Assembly: GCA_017694885.1 (NCBI GenBank)
Contig: JADIMH010000005.1
Span: 1-64,000 of the forward strand
Direction of reading: 5' to 3'
DNA length: 64,000 nt
Source of the DNA: Candidatus Cryptobacteroides faecipullorum
Lineage (GTDB): Bacteria; Bacteroidota; Bacteroidia; Bacteroidales; UBA932
Shown: positions 9,209 to 20,180 of the stretch, piece after piece
Layout of the letters: each line of letters starts with the position of its first letter
Position numbering within the stretch: the first letter of the stretch is position 1
Translations under genes and position numbers: made by a program
The notes under the pieces: generated by a model
Told to the model about the DNA's origin: nothing
The model's input: the letters and a program-made list of their open reading frames with translations, nothing else
Databases searched by the model: none

Positions 9209-10648
9209 ATGCTGCAGATTTTCTCTAACGTTTTCACAGTCCTGTATATCCTTATGATAGTCGGGACTGTCCTGATTATCCTTACCGACAACCAGGATTC
9301 GGGGCGCAAGATTTCCTGGATTCTGGTTATCGGACTTGTTCCTGTGGTCGGGCTCGTATGCTATATCGTTTTCGGGTTCAACTGGAGACGGGCCGGTTTT
9401 TTCCAGCGCAGACACATGAACTTCCTGAGGGAATTCGACACGAGGGCGGACGGGAGAGTAAAGGACCTTCTCTTCGGGCATTCGGTTGAAGAGAAGATAA
9501 AGGAGGATTACAGGGAGCTTGCAAGACTGTTGTCGAAAGTGGACAAAATCACCGTGAGCGATGACAACGATATAGAGATAATCACATCCGGCAGACGCAA
9601 GTTCGATGCCCTGACGGAAGACATCCGTAATGCAAAAGACCATATCCATATGGAATATTTCTATTTCAAGAAGGATATGGGAAGCCGCAAGATAAGGTCC
9701 CTTCTGATGCAGAAGGCGCGTGAGGGCGTGAAAGTCAGGTTTATCCATGAGAATATAGCCAATATTGAAATAAGCTCCAGGTATTACAATGAGATGAAGA
9801 AGGCCGGAGTGGAGGTTGTCCCGTTTACGAATACCAGGATTACCCACCTGACAATAGGGGCGCAGCTCAATTATCGGGATCACAGGAAAATAGTGGTGAT
9901 CGACGGGAAAATCGGCTATACGGGAGGAATGAATATCAGCGATGATTATTTCGTCAGGTGGAGGGATACCCATATGAGGATTACGGGGGAGGCCGTATCG
10001 AGTCTGCAGTACAGTTTCATGAATTCATTCATAACTTCTGGCGGGAAGATTCAGGAAGACTATGCACGTTATTTTCCGCAGCATATGAAAATCTATCCGG
10101 CAAAGCTTATCCAGATAGTTCCTGATGAACCGGATAACCAATGGCCTGTCATTCAGATGGGGACAGTGTGGGCCGTGCAGCATGCAAGGGATTACATCTA
10201 TATCCAGACTCCGTATTTCGTACCTCCGGAGCCGTTGCTGCAAGCTCTCGAATCAGCTGCATTGAAAGGGACTGATGTAAGGATAATGATGCCGAAAAAG
10301 GCGGATCTGTGTTATATGGGACCGGCCAACAGGTCATATTATACCGAGTGTCTTGAAGCTGGAATAAGGATTTTTGAAAAGACCGGCAATTTCATCCATT
10401 CGAAAACCCTTGTATCGGACGATTACCTGTCTATTTTGGGTTCAGCCAATATGGATTACCGCAGTTTCGAGATAAATTATGAGATAAACACCTATATTTA
10501 TGATGAAACGGTGGCCAAAGAGAACAGGGCCATTTTCCTGAAAGATATGGAATCGTGCGAGGAGGTCACTCTGGAATCATGGGCAAAGAAACCATGGTAT
10601 CATAAACTTCTGCAGTCTGTCATACGTCTTTTCGCACCGTTGCTGTAA
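9209..10648 (+). CDS. cls: Cardiolipin synthase (PLD superfamily)
   Basis: Two HKD-type motifs (YRDHRKIVVIDGKIGYTGGMN; FIHSKTLVSDDYLSILGSANMDYRSF); N-terminal TM pair. Confidence 0.93.
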   Translation: MLQIFSNVFTVLYILMIVGTVLIILTDNQDSGRKISWILVIGLVPVVGLVCYIVFGFNWRRAGFFQRRHMNFLREFDTRADGRVKDLLFGHSVEEKIKEDYRELARLLSKVDKITVSDDNDIEIITSGRRKFDALTEDIRNAKDHIHMEYFYFKKDMGSRKIRSLLMQKAREGVKVRFIHENIANIEISSRYYNEMKKAGVEVVPFTNTRITHLTIGAQLNYRDHRKIVVIDGKIGYTGGMNISDDYFVRWRDTHMRITGEAVSSLQYSFMNSFITSGGKIQEDYARYFPQHMKIYPAKLIQIVPDEPDNQWPVIQMGTVWAVQHARDYIYIQTPYFVPPEPLLQALESAALKGTDVRIMMPKKADLCYMGPANRSYYTECLEAGIRIFEKTGNFIHSKTLVSDDYLSILGSANMDYRSFEINYEINTYIYDETVAKENRAIFLKDMESCEEVTLESWAKKPWYHKLLQSVIRLFAPLL

Positions 10649-10664
10649 GAAGGGACTATATATG

Positions 10665-10699
10665 AAAAACCCCCGGTCCTGAAAGGTGCCGGGGGTTTT
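10665..10699. terminator. Bidirectional terminator between cls and efflux operon
   Basis: aaaacccccgg...ccgggggtttt between convergent genes. Confidence 0.8.
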
Positions 10700-10728
10700 C
10701 ATTGCTGATTCGACAGGCCGGGCCGGTG

Positions 10729-12108
10729 CTATTCTTTGCCTCCGCCCAGAGCCTGGTATAATGTTACGACTGACTGCAGGAGTGCGTACCGGTCGTTTAT
10801 GGCACTTGTCTGTGCACTCAGAAGCGACTGCTGCGCTGTCAGGAGTTCCAGATATGAAGTGCCGGAAGAATTGCGGTACAGCGATTCCGTACTGATGAGG
10901 GCCTTTTCGAGATCCTTGCACTGTGCCTGATGTTTTTCAAGCATCGTTTCGTTTGTCTGGATGGCGAAAAGCGCATTGTTCACTTCCTCACCGGCATTCA
11001 GCAGAGCCTGACGGTAATTGAGTCTGGCTATTTCTTCCTCAGCCTTGCTGACTTTCAGGTTGGCCCTGAGCTGTCCGTGGTTGAAGATAGGAACAGTAAG
11101 CTGTCCGAGTGCCGAGAGAAGGAATCCTGCCGGGTCTGCAATGGCCTGTCCTACACTGGTTGTCCAGCCGGCGGTCCCAGACAGATTCAGTCCTGGATAG
11201 AAAGCCGATCTTGCCATGTTTGTAGTATAGTAAGAACTTGCGTATGCCATTTCAGCCTGCATCACATCCGGTCGGTTGGACAGAAGCTGGAGAGGAACGC
11301 CTACAGTTATATCTTCAGGGATTGTCTGCTCGGCGAGGGTCCCTCTTTCAATAGGGAAGTAAGGCTGTCCGAGCAGAGTGCAGATCGAGTTTTCTGTCTC
11401 TCTCTGCTGACGCAAAAGATCTGCATAGGAAGCTTCAAGAGCATAGAGATTTGCTCTGGCCTGAGTGACGGCACTCTCGTTGGTCTTGCCGACTTTGAGC
11501 ATTGCTTCCATTGTCCTTACATTTTCTTTCCAGATATCCACGGTCTCGCCGTTTATCCTTACCTGTTCGTCCATCATGAGGAGGGCGTAGTATGAATTGG
11601 CAATGGCTCCGATTATCTGTGATCTTACAGCCTGCTGGTATGCCTGCTGCTGCAGAAGTGTAGCCTGGGCCCCGCGCTTGGAGTTGAGAAGGGAACCGAA
11701 AAGGTCTATATCCCAGCTTACGGCTCCTCCGAGGTTGTAGCTCCAGGTGGCTTTCTCCGCATTGACACTGTTCAACCCGCCCTGTGGGGTAAGGTTAAGG
11801 GACGGGGCGTATGCCCATTTGGCGGCAGAAAGCTGCGCCTTGGCCTGTTCCACCCTCAGAATTGCGCTCTGCAGATCGACATTGTGTCTGAGTCCGGTGT
11901 TGATGAGATCCTGCAGATATGGATCCGTAAACATCTCATTCCAAGGAATGTATCCGAGAGATGAGGTGTCTGCCCCAGCCGTAGTGTCTATCAGGTCCGC
12001 CCTGAACAGACTGTCTACAGGCAGGTCTTCAGGTCTCTGGTATTTCCTGTAGATAGAGCAACTGCTGGTCAGTGCGATTATGATTGCAAATAAAACTATT
12101 TTTTTCAT
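10729..12108 (-). CDS. RND efflux outer-membrane factor (OprM/NodT family)
   Basis: SCSIYRKYQRPEDLPVDSLFR...NVDLQSAILRVEQAKAQLSAAKWAYAPSLNL; adjacent to RND permease. Confidence 0.92.
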   Translation of the reverse strand: MKKIVLFAIIIALTSSCSIYRKYQRPEDLPVDSLFRADLIDTTAGADTSSLGYIPWNEMFTDPYLQDLINTGLRHNVDLQSAILRVEQAKAQLSAAKWAYAPSLNLTPQGGLNSVNAEKATWSYNLGGAVSWDIDLFGSLLNSKRGAQATLLQQQAYQQAVRSQIIGAIANSYYALLMMDEQVRINGETVDIWKENVRTMEAMLKVGKTNESAVTQARANLYALEASYADLLRQQRETENSICTLLGQPYFPIERGTLAEQTIPEDITVGVPLQLLSNRPDVMQAEMAYASSYYTTNMARSAFYPGLNLSGTAGWTTSVGQAIADPAGFLLSALGQLTVPIFNHGQLRANLKVSKAEEEIARLNYRQALLNAGEEVNNALFAIQTNETMLEKHQAQCKDLEKALISTESLYRNSSGTSYLELLTAQQSLLSAQTSAINDRYALLQSVVTLYQALGGGKE

Positions 12109-15100
12109 TATGCTCTGTCCTCCTTTCTTTTACCCATCACTCTTTCTTCAATATACTGGAATATAGTGAAGAAGACAGGGGTTATAAACACGAGTGCGAT
12201 TGTACCGATGATCATACCTCCTATGACAGGAATTCCGAGTGAATGGTAACCGTTTGCTCCTACACCGCTTGCTATGGCCAGAGGAAGGAGTCCGAATACC
12301 ATTGAGAACACGGTCATCAGGATAGGCCTCAGCCTTATTCCTGCAGCGGAAACCGCCGACAGGCTCAGTGACATACCGGCCTTTCTTCGCTCGCTTGCAT
12401 ATTCGGTAATAAGGATGGCGGTCTTGGAAAGCAGACCGATCAGCATGATGATACCGACCTGCATGTAGATGTTGCTCTCGATACCCCATATCCTTGCCGC
12501 CAGGAATGAACCCATGAGTCCGAACGGAACGGAGCAGATGACTGCCAAAGGCAGGAAGAAACTCTCGTAAAGTCCGCAAAGGATCAGGTATATGAAGACG
12601 ATGCACAGGATGTAGATGAGGGTAGTCGTATGCGATTCGGCAAGCTGTGCCTCCTCCCTTGTCATACCCGAGAACTCGTATCCGAATCCTGTAGGCAGCA
12701 CTTCGGCGGCTACTTCTTCAACCGCTATGATGACATCACCGGAACTGTATCCTTCGTTCGGCATACCCTGTACCGTGATGGACGGGAACAGGTTGAACCT
12801 GTTAAGGATCTCTGAACCATATGATTTGGTTAAGGTAATGAACTGGCTTACAGGTGCCATGCCAGAGGCTGTCTTCACGAATATGTTGTCAAGAGCCTGT
12901 ACCTGGTCGCGGTCATCGGCCCTGGACTGGAGGATGACGCGGTAAAGTTTGGTGAACCTGTTGAAGTTCGATACATAGGAACTTCCGAGGTAGCTCTGCA
13001 TGACTGAAAGTACCTGGTCGGCAGTGGTTCCTGCCCTGAGGCATTTCGCAGCATCGACATCCACCGTGTACTGAGGGAATTCGGTACTGAATGACGTATA
13101 TGCCATCTGGATTTCAGGCCTCTTGTTGAGGGCTGCTATTACCTGCTGGGTGACTTCGTTCAGTGCCTCGATACCCTTACCGGAACGGTCCTGAAGGTCG
13201 ACCTGGAAACTGTTACCGGTTCCGTAACCGGAAATCATAGGAGGTGAGAAGAGGAATATCTGGGCATTCTTGATATGTGCGGTCTTTGCATATATCTTGT
13301 TCATTACAGCTGTATTACTGTGTTCCTTGCCCTCTCTCTGATCCCATGGCTGCAGTCTTATCATAAGCATACCGTGTGATGCTCCGCTACCTGCGAACGA
13401 GAATCCTGCCACCTGGTTGAAGGTTCTGATCTCAGGAATATCCTCGATACTTTTCTGGATTTCGGTAAGGATAGCATTGGTCTCGTTCAGCGTGCTTCCT
13501 GCAGACGCATCCACACTCATGAAGAGCGATCCGGTATCTTCGTTCGGCACAAGACTGGTCTTGGTGGTGCTCATTAGGAACATAAGAAGTCCTATGGCGC
13601 CGAGTATCAGCAGTCCTGAGAGCCATTTGTTCCCGATGAAGAACTTGACTCCGAATTTGTATTTGCGGACGATTCTGCTGAATACGGTATCAAAGGCTAT
13701 CCTGAATCTTGTGGAGAACTGTTTAGGCTTTTCTCCAGGCTTTACTACTTCGTTCGGTTTAAGAAGAAGGGCGCACAGTGCAGGGGAGAGTGTAAGGGAG
13801 TTGATTGCAGAAAGTCCTACCGCAGCCGCCATTGTAAGACCGAACTGTGTGTAGAATACTCCGGACGTACCGCTCATGAATGACACCGGAATGAACACTG
13901 CCATGAAGACAAGGGTAGAGGTGATGATGGCTGAAGACACTCCGTTCGATCCGTCTACAGCAGCCAGATACGGTGACGTATAGCCTTCATCCAACTTGAC
14001 CTGCACCGCCTCCACCATGATTATGGCGTCGTCCACTATCGTACCGATGGCCAGCACCAGCGCGAACAGTGTCAGCAGGTTGATGGAGAATCCTGCTACT
14101 ACCAGGAATGCGAAAGTACCGATAAGGGCGACAAATATACTGATGGTCGGGATGATGGTCGCACGCACATTCTGGAGGAATACATACACTACCAGGACTA
14201 CCAGTATGATGGCTTCGAACAGAGTCTTGATGACTTCATGAATCGAAGCATCAAGGAAGTCCTTGGTACTCATGATATCTACGATCTCGACACCCTTAGG
14301 GAGCTCTTTGGCGGCCTCTTCCAGATAAGCATCTATGGCGTTGATGATTTCGTTCGCGTTACTTCCCGCAGTCTGGTTGATCATCATTGTCACGCCAGGC
14401 GCTCCTTTTACGCGGCCTTCGAAAGAATATGACTGCGCTCCGAGTTCAAGGTCCGCTATATCCTTGAGTTTGAGGGTACGTCCGTCTTCGAACGCTTTGA
14501 TGACAATGTTGCCGAACTGTTCTTCCGTTTCAAGACGACCACGGTATTTAAGGGTGTACTGGAAAACGTTTTCCGAATCTTCACCGAGGGCACCGGTAGA
14601 AGCCTCGATGTTCTGTGCCGACAGGGCTGCGGATACGTTGCTCGGCTGGAGTTCATACTGGGCCATGATATCAGGCTTGAGCCAGATACGCATAGCGTAG
14701 TCGCCTCCCATGACATTAGCCTCACCGACTCCGGAAATACGCTGTATTTCAGGCTTGATATTTATACTCATGTAATTGGTGAGGAATGTCTCGTCGTAAG
14801 TGCCGTCAGGGCTGGCAAGAGCGAAAACTTTCAGTGTACTGCTCTGTCGCTTCATCGTCTCGACGCCGACTCTGGTCACTTCGGCAGGAAGAAGGGACTG
14901 GGCCCTGGATACGCGGTTCTGTACGTTGACTGCCGCCATATCAGGGTCAACGCCCTGTTTGAAGTACACTGAAATGGAAGCACTTCCGGTGTTCGATGCG
15001 TCGGAGGTCATGTATGTCATGTTCTCCACACCGTTTATGGCTTCCTCCAGAGGTACGATCACACTGTTCTGCACGGCGGTGGCATTCGCTCCGCTGTAAG

Positions 15101-15245
15101 TCGTGCTGACACGGATGGTAGGAGGTGCAATATCCGGGTATTGCTCGACAGGGAGCACGGAAAGTCCTATGACTCCGACCATCGTGATGAAAATGGATAT
15201 TACCAATGACAGGATAGGCCTGTCGATGAATGTTTTAAGATTCAT
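12108..15245 (-). CDS. RND multidrug efflux permease (AcrB/HAE1 family)
   Basis: 1045 aa; FIDRPILSLVISIFITMVGVIGLSVLPVEQYPDIAPP; TM4 DDAIIMVEAV. Confidence 0.96.
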   Translation of the reverse strand: MNLKTFIDRPILSLVISIFITMVGVIGLSVLPVEQYPDIAPPTIRVSTTYSGANATAVQNSVIVPLEEAINGVENMTYMTSDASNTGSASISVYFKQGVDPDMAAVNVQNRVSRAQSLLPAEVTRVGVETMKRQSSTLKVFALASPDGTYDETFLTNYMSINIKPEIQRISGVGEANVMGGDYAMRIWLKPDIMAQYELQPSNVSAALSAQNIEASTGALGEDSENVFQYTLKYRGRLETEEQFGNIVIKAFEDGRTLKLKDIADLELGAQSYSFEGRVKGAPGVTMMINQTAGSNANEIINAIDAYLEEAAKELPKGVEIVDIMSTKDFLDASIHEVIKTLFEAIILVVLVVYVFLQNVRATIIPTISIFVALIGTFAFLVVAGFSINLLTLFALVLAIGTIVDDAIIMVEAVQVKLDEGYTSPYLAAVDGSNGVSSAIITSTLVFMAVFIPVSFMSGTSGVFYTQFGLTMAAAVGLSAINSLTLSPALCALLLKPNEVVKPGEKPKQFSTRFRIAFDTVFSRIVRKYKFGVKFFIGNKWLSGLLILGAIGLLMFLMSTTKTSLVPNEDTGSLFMSVDASAGSTLNETNAILTEIQKSIEDIPEIRTFNQVAGFSFAGSGASHGMLMIRLQPWDQREGKEHSNTAVMNKIYAKTAHIKNAQIFLFSPPMISGYGTGNSFQVDLQDRSGKGIEALNEVTQQVIAALNKRPEIQMAYTSFSTEFPQYTVDVDAAKCLRAGTTADQVLSVMQSYLGSSYVSNFNRFTKLYRVILQSRADDRDQVQALDNIFVKTASGMAPVSQFITLTKSYGSEILNRFNLFPSITVQGMPNEGYSSGDVIIAVEEVAAEVLPTGFGYEFSGMTREEAQLAESHTTTLIYILCIVFIYLILCGLYESFFLPLAVICSVPFGLMGSFLAARIWGIESNIYMQVGIIMLIGLLSKTAILITEYASERRKAGMSLSLSAVSAAGIRLRPILMTVFSMVFGLLPLAIASGVGANGYHSLGIPVIGGMIIGTIALVFITPVFFTIFQYIEERVMGKRKEDRA

Positions 15246-15250
15246 ATTCC

Positions 15251-16378
15251 TTATTCTCCTTCTTTTGTAGAGTCAGATGCCGCAGCTATCGGTGTGCCTT
15301 CTCTGAGCAGTCCTGCTCCTTTCGCTACTATTACGTCACCGACCTGCAATCCGTCTTCTACGATATACTCTTTCCCGTCATTGACCTTGAATACCCTGAT
15401 CTGGGTGGAAGTTGCTTTGCCGTCAACCACTTTATATGCGAAGATCTTGTCCTGGACCTCGAAAGTGGCCTCCTGAGGTATCACTATGCAGTTTTTCCTT
15501 TCATATGGTATGTTGATCAGTGCTGAAGCGCCGCTCATCAGCCTTCCTTCAGGGTTGCTGAATACAGCCCTCAGGCTGAGAGTGCCGGTAGTCTTGTCGA
15601 CGATGCCGCTGATAGCGTCTATCTTTCCTTTGTATCCGTATGTGCTGCCGTCATTAAGCGTAAGCGTTACCTCCGGATATGCGGCGATGGTCTTTTCGAT
15701 CGATCCGTATTCTGCCGTGAGTGCGAGCACTTCTTTTTCAGGAAGGGAGAAGTAAACGTGCATCTGAGAATTGTCTGAAACGTTTATAAGGGATTCTCCC
15801 ATTGCAGTCACGACGGCCCCGACACGTATCGAAGTCATGCCTGCGGATCCGTTGACCGGGCTTTTTACTTTTGTGAACGAAAGATTGTTGGCTGCGCTTG
15901 CCTCCTGGGCTTTGGCATTGGCCAGATTGGCCACGGCTGTATTGTAAGAGTTGACAGATGTCTGGAGTTCGAAATCCGAGATGACTTTCTGTTTGTAGAG
16001 TTCTTCGCTTCCGGTCAGATTGAGCTTTGCCGTAGCGACCTGGGCTTCAGCTGAAGCCACTGCTGCGAGAGCCTGCCTGTAAGCTGCCGCATATGGTATC
16101 GTATCGATTATAAACAGGGTTTCTCCTTTCCTGACGTTCGCACCTTCCTTTACAAGAACGTCTGTGATGATACCGGAAACCTGGGGGCGGACTTCTACGT
16201 ACTGTTTGCTCTCGATAACTGCAGTGTAGCTTTCGGAAAGAGTCCTGTCAGCAGTTGTCAGTTTCAGTACTGGATAAACACTGGCCTGAGCCTGTTGCTG
16301 CTGGGACGGCTGCTGCTTGCACGAAGTCATGCCTATGAGCAGGCAGAGCCCGATTGTCATAACATTTAAACCTTTCAT
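15251..16378 (-). CDS. RND efflux periplasmic adaptor (MFP)
   Basis: Lipoprotein signal; VEVRPQVSGIITDVLVKEGANVRKGETLFIID biotinyl-lipoyl-like; start at MKGLNVM. Confidence 0.93.
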   Translation of the reverse strand: MKGLNVMTIGLCLLIGMTSCKQQPSQQQQAQASVYPVLKLTTADRTLSESYTAVIESKQYVEVRPQVSGIITDVLVKEGANVRKGETLFIIDTIPYAAAYRQALAAVASAEAQVATAKLNLTGSEELYKQKVISDFELQTSVNSYNTAVANLANAKAQEASAANNLSFTKVKSPVNGSAGMTSIRVGAVVTAMGESLINVSDNSQMHVYFSLPEKEVLALTAEYGSIEKTIAAYPEVTLTLNDGSTYGYKGKIDAISGIVDKTTGTLSLRAVFSNPEGRLMSGASALINIPYERKNCIVIPQEATFEVQDKIFAYKVVDGKATSTQIRVFKVNDGKEYIVEDGLQVGDVIVAKGAGLLREGTPIAAASDSTKEGE

Positions 16379-16506
16379 CTTGTATAAATTTTTTCCTTGT
16401 ATTTCCGCGCACAAAATTATTATATACTTTTTCTTTAAATTTGTAAAAAATTCTTATATATTTGTTCAAATAGGACATTTAAAGCCATTGTAATTTTTAT
16501 TATAAG

Positions 16507-17463
16507 ATGCGTTTGTCCAAAAGTGACACGACTATACAAAAATTTTGCCATAGAATGCAATACTTGAATACCCAACAGCTTTCATCATATACTGCCGACA
16601 CGAAAAAATTCGGCAGCAGCTTCATGCTTTTCGATGCCGATGACATCAGGAGATTTTCGGAATACAGGTTCATAGGTTCGCGTGCGATTATTTTCGTATG
16701 CAGCGGTACGCTTGAAATATTCATCAACGGGAACCGTCATGTTCTCGGCGAGGGCAACTATTCGGACATCATGGACGGGACCATGTTCTATTTCGGCGAA
16801 GTTTCCCCGGATGCCGAAGCGTATTGCATATTCACCACAAAATCCTTTATGCTCGACTCTCTTCAAGGAGTCATGCCGGAAAGGGAAAACTATCTTTTCC
16901 GTATACTGTCAAACCCTGTGCTCAGTTTTGTAAACAGTCGGAGAAAGAATTATATAGTGTTGCAACTCAGGCTGTTGTGCGGTATTTTGTCCGATACTTT
17001 GCATCGCCACAGGGAAGATATGGTGAAGTTGTACTTCAAGGCTCTTACCCTTGAACTCAGCGATGCCCTTGCTTCCCAGAAAAAGGAATCGTTCGACCTC
17101 AGAAGGATAGGGAAGCGTGAAATCCTCATAGCCTCATTCATCGATCTGGTTTGGAAACATCTGAAAGATACCAGAGAGGTTTCGTTTTATGCAAGGGAAC
17201 TGTGCATAACCCACAAGCATCTTTCTCGTGTGGTAAAGGAAATAACGGGAAAGACCCCGCATGAAATCATTGCAGGAGAGACGCTTGCAATGGCAGTCCA
17301 ACTGCTTCAGAACAATAATCTCCTTATCCAGCAGGTAGCCGACATCCTCCATTTTTCGGATCAGGCGGCATTTTCGAAATTCTTCAAGAAATATGTCGGC
17401 ATGTCACCTGTAGAATACAGGAAAGTCTACTATGACAATCCTGCGGATGCCGGCGGGCGTTAG
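16507..17463 (+). CDS. AraC-family transcriptional regulator (cupin N-terminus)
   Basis: C-terminal two-HTH AraC domain 'LCITHKHLSRVVKEITGKTPHEII...VADILHFSDQAAFSKFFKKYVGMSPVEYRK'; divergent from the RND operon. Confidence 0.9.
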   Translation: MRLSKSDTTIQKFCHRMQYLNTQQLSSYTADTKKFGSSFMLFDADDIRRFSEYRFIGSRAIIFVCSGTLEIFINGNRHVLGEGNYSDIMDGTMFYFGEVSPDAEAYCIFTTKSFMLDSLQGVMPERENYLFRILSNPVLSFVNSRRKNYIVLQLRLLCGILSDTLHRHREDMVKLYFKALTLELSDALASQKKESFDLRRIGKREILIASFIDLVWKHLKDTREVSFYARELCITHKHLSRVVKEITGKTPHEIIAGETLAMAVQLLQNNNLLIQQVADILHFSDQAAFSKFFKKYVGMSPVEYRKVYYDNPADAGGR

Positions 17464-17467
17464 CCTG

Positions 17468-19654
17468 TTATTCTTTCCATACCTTGAGGTATTCCTGCAA
17501 AGCCCACATTTCGTCGCGGTATTTCGCCGCAGCCATGAAATCGAGGTCGGACGCTGCTTTCTGCATGTTCTTTCTGGCCTGTTCTACTGCCTTTTCTACC
17601 TGTACTCTCGACATGGATCTGATTACCGGGTCCTGCAGCACGGCTGCAAGGTCAGCCTCGATATATCCGTTTTTATAGGCTGAATTGCCGTCGCGTCTGG
17701 AATCGTGGCCGAGCCCTACGCTGACGGTGCCTTTGCCCAGATCGCTCGGATCCGGTATATAGTGCGGATTCTCGTAGGAGTTTGCTGCGCTGACTTTTCC
17801 GGAAACAGTGTTCGATAGTCTCGGATTGCGTTTTTTGCCGGTTTCTCCGTTTCCTTGCGGATATTCTTCCGTCAGGACGTTTTTCTTTATCGCTATCTGG
17901 GTCGGCGTGATATTGTGCAGTTTGTTGTATTCCATCTGCTTTGCCCTGCGCCGGTCTGTTTCATATATGGTTTCCTGCATGGATCGGGTTATGGTATCCG
18001 CATACATGATTACCAGTCCGTTGACATTTCTTGCGGCCCGCCCTGCAGTCTGGGTCAGCGATCTTCCCGAACGGAGGAAGCCTTCCTTATCGGCATCGAG
18101 TATCGCCACAAGCGAAACAGTCGGGATGTCGAGTCCTTCGCGGAGCAGGTTCACACCGACAAGCACGTCGAAAAGTCCGTTCTTGAAGTCTTCTATGATT
18201 TCCACCCGTTCCAGGGTATCGACATCCGAGTGGATGTAACGGCACCTTACCCCCATCCTTGTGAAATATTTCTCCAGTTCTTCGGCCATCCTTTTCGTTA
18301 GCGTGGTGACCAGAACCCTTTCATCCTTGTCTGCCCTGACCCTGATTTCTTCAAGAAGGTCATCGACCTGGTTCTTTGTCGGACGGACTTCTATAGGAGG
18401 GTCGAGCAAGCCGGTAGGACGTACGACCTGTTCTACGACAAGCCCTTCGGATTTTTCGAGTTCATAATCCCCAGGTGTGGCGCTGACGTAGACGGTCTGT
18501 CCTGTAACGGATTCGAACTCATCGAATTTCAAAGGCCGGTTGTCGGCTGCTGCCGGCAGGCGGAAACCGTATTCTATCAATACCGATTTCCTTGAGTGGT
18601 CTCCTCCGTACATGGCGCGGATCTGAGGAAGCGTCACATGGCTTTCATCGATGAAGGTTATGAAATCCTTCGGGAAATAATCCAGCAGGCAGAAAGGTCT
18701 CATTCCTTCATTCCTTCCGTCGAAATATCTGGAATAGTTCTCTATGCCGGGACAATATCCCATTTCCTTTATCATTTCCAGATCATACTCTACTCTCTGT
18801 TTCAGTCTTTTGGCTTCAAGAGGCTTGCCTATTTCCTGGAAAAATTCGCACTGTTTCACCATGTCGTCCTGTATCTGGCTGACTGCTTTGATACTGCGTT
18901 CCTTGGTGGTGACGAAATTGTTGGCCGGGTATATGGAGACTTCGTCAAGTTCATCGATGAAAGCACCTGTCAGAGGGTCGATGATCGAGATACTGTCCAC
19001 TTCATCCCCGAAGAACTCTATCCTTACGGCGTTGTCCCCGTAACCGATGCATACGTCCACGGTATCGCCCCGGACTCTGAATGTTCCACGCTTGAAGTCC
19101 GTTTCCGTCCTTGAATAAAGGGCGTCTACCAGCTGATACAGAAGCCTGGTCATGCTGCGGGTCTCTCCTTTGCGTACTGTGACTGTCTGCTCATGGAAGT
19201 CTGCAGGGTTGCCGATGCCGTAAAGGCATGATACACTTGAAACCACTATGACATCACGGCGGCCTGAAAGCAGAGAAGATGCCGCGCTGAGTCTGAGTTT
19301 TTCGATTTCGTCATTGATGCTCAGGTCCTTTTCTATATATGTATCTGTCGTCGGAATATAGGCTTCAGGCTGATAATAGTCATAATACGATACGAAATAT
19401 TCGACCGCATTGTTGGGAAAGAATGACTTGAATTCCCCGTAAAGCTGGGCTGCGAGAGTCTTGTTATGGCTGAGGATGAGGGCCGGCCGCTGCAGTCTTT
19501 CTATCACATTGGCCATGGTGAACGTTTTCCCGGAGCCTGTTACGCCGAGAAGGGTTACGGCGTCGACTCCGCCGTTCAGTGCGGAACATAATTCCTTTAT
19601 GGCTTCCGGCTGGTCTCCGGCCGGTCTGTATTCCGATTCGATCTTGAATTTCAT
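17468..19654 (-). CDS. uvrB: Excinuclease ABC subunit B
   Basis: [48 protein letters not shown]-terminal UVR motif. Confidence 0.98.
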   Translation of the reverse strand: MKFKIESEYRPAGDQPEAIKELCSALNGGVDAVTLLGVTGSGKTFTMANVIERLQRPALILSHNKTLAAQLYGEFKSFFPNNAVEYFVSYYDYYQPEAYIPTTDTYIEKDLSINDEIEKLRLSAASSLLSGRRDVIVVSSVSCLYGIGNPADFHEQTVTVRKGETRSMTRLLYQLVDALYSRTETDFKRGTFRVRGDTVDVCIGYGDNAVRIEFFGDEVDSISIIDPLTGAFIDELDEVSIYPANNFVTTKERSIKAVSQIQDDMVKQCEFFQEIGKPLEAKRLKQRVEYDLEMIKEMGYCPGIENYSRYFDGRNEGMRPFCLLDYFPKDFITFIDESHVTLPQIRAMYGGDHSRKSVLIEYGFRLPAAADNRPLKFDEFESVTGQTVYVSATPGDYELEKSEGLVVEQVVRPTGLLDPPIEVRPTKNQVDDLLEEIRVRADKDERVLVTTLTKRMAEELEKYFTRMGVRCRYIHSDVDTLERVEIIEDFKNGLFDVLVGVNLLREGLDIPTVSLVAILDADKEGFLRSGRSLTQTAGRAARNVNGLVIMYADTITRSMQETIYETDRRRAKQMEYNKLHNITPTQIAIKKNVLTEEYPQGNGETGKKRNPRLSNTVSGKVSAANSYENPHYIPDPSDLGKGTVSVGLGHDSRRDGNSAYKNGYIEADLAAVLQDPVIRSMSRVQVEKAVEQARKNMQKAASDLDFMAAAKYRDEMWALQEYLKVWKE

Positions 19655-19691
19655 GACGGCAAAGGTATAAATTTAAGCGGAGAGTATATAT

Positions 19692-19806
19692 AAAAAGAAA
19701 GAGAGTCATCATGATGATGCTCCCCTAAAACAGATGAGGTTGGTGCCACTCCCGTGGGACTCCTCTTAAACTAACCACATAATTAATAACACTAAAACTA
19801 ATAACC
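19692..19806 (-). ncRNA. Candidate ~115-nt small RNA or uvrB leader with its own terminator
   Basis: Perfect TTTG-N19-TACCTTTG promoter upstream; GAGG..GTCCCAC-GGGA-GTGGCAC..CCTC hairpin; terminal GGGGAGCATC..GATGACTCTCT hairpin followed by TTCTTTTT. No recognised RNA family. Confidence 0.5.
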
Positions 19807-19811
19807 GGATG

Positions 19812-19842
19812 CAAAGGTACAGCTTTTTTACGAATCTCCAAA
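19812..19842 (-). promoter_or_regulatory. Promoter of candidate RNA upstream of uvrB
   Basis: Minus strand TTTG-N19-TACCTTTG. Confidence 0.75.
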
Positions 19843-20061
19843 TTTTCCCGTTATATTTTTTTATGTATTTGACTCGTTATGTTTTGGTTTCTTGTGTAAG
19901 ATATTGGTAGCTAATATGATATGAATGTGTTAAATTTTTGTTACATTCGTTTTGCGATTGCATGAATAAGTTTCGCCTTGCCAATATAGCTGCTTTTATC
20001 ATGTGTGCGGAGCCTGATATCCTGGATATTTCCCGATATATGATAAAATTGGACAAGTTCA

Positions 20062-20093
20062 TTTGCATTGCTCTCGGCTTCTGCGTATATTTG
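20062..20093 (+). promoter_or_regulatory. Promoter of NifU-like/GGGtGRT operon
   Basis: TTTG-N20-TATATTTG about 90 nt upstream of the 20181 start. Confidence 0.6.
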
Positions 20094-20180
20094 CATCCGG
20101 ATATCGGGCCGGGTACGGAATTGTTTTATAACGTATTGTCCTGGCGGATATTTAAAAAGAACTAAATTATTTAACAGGTT

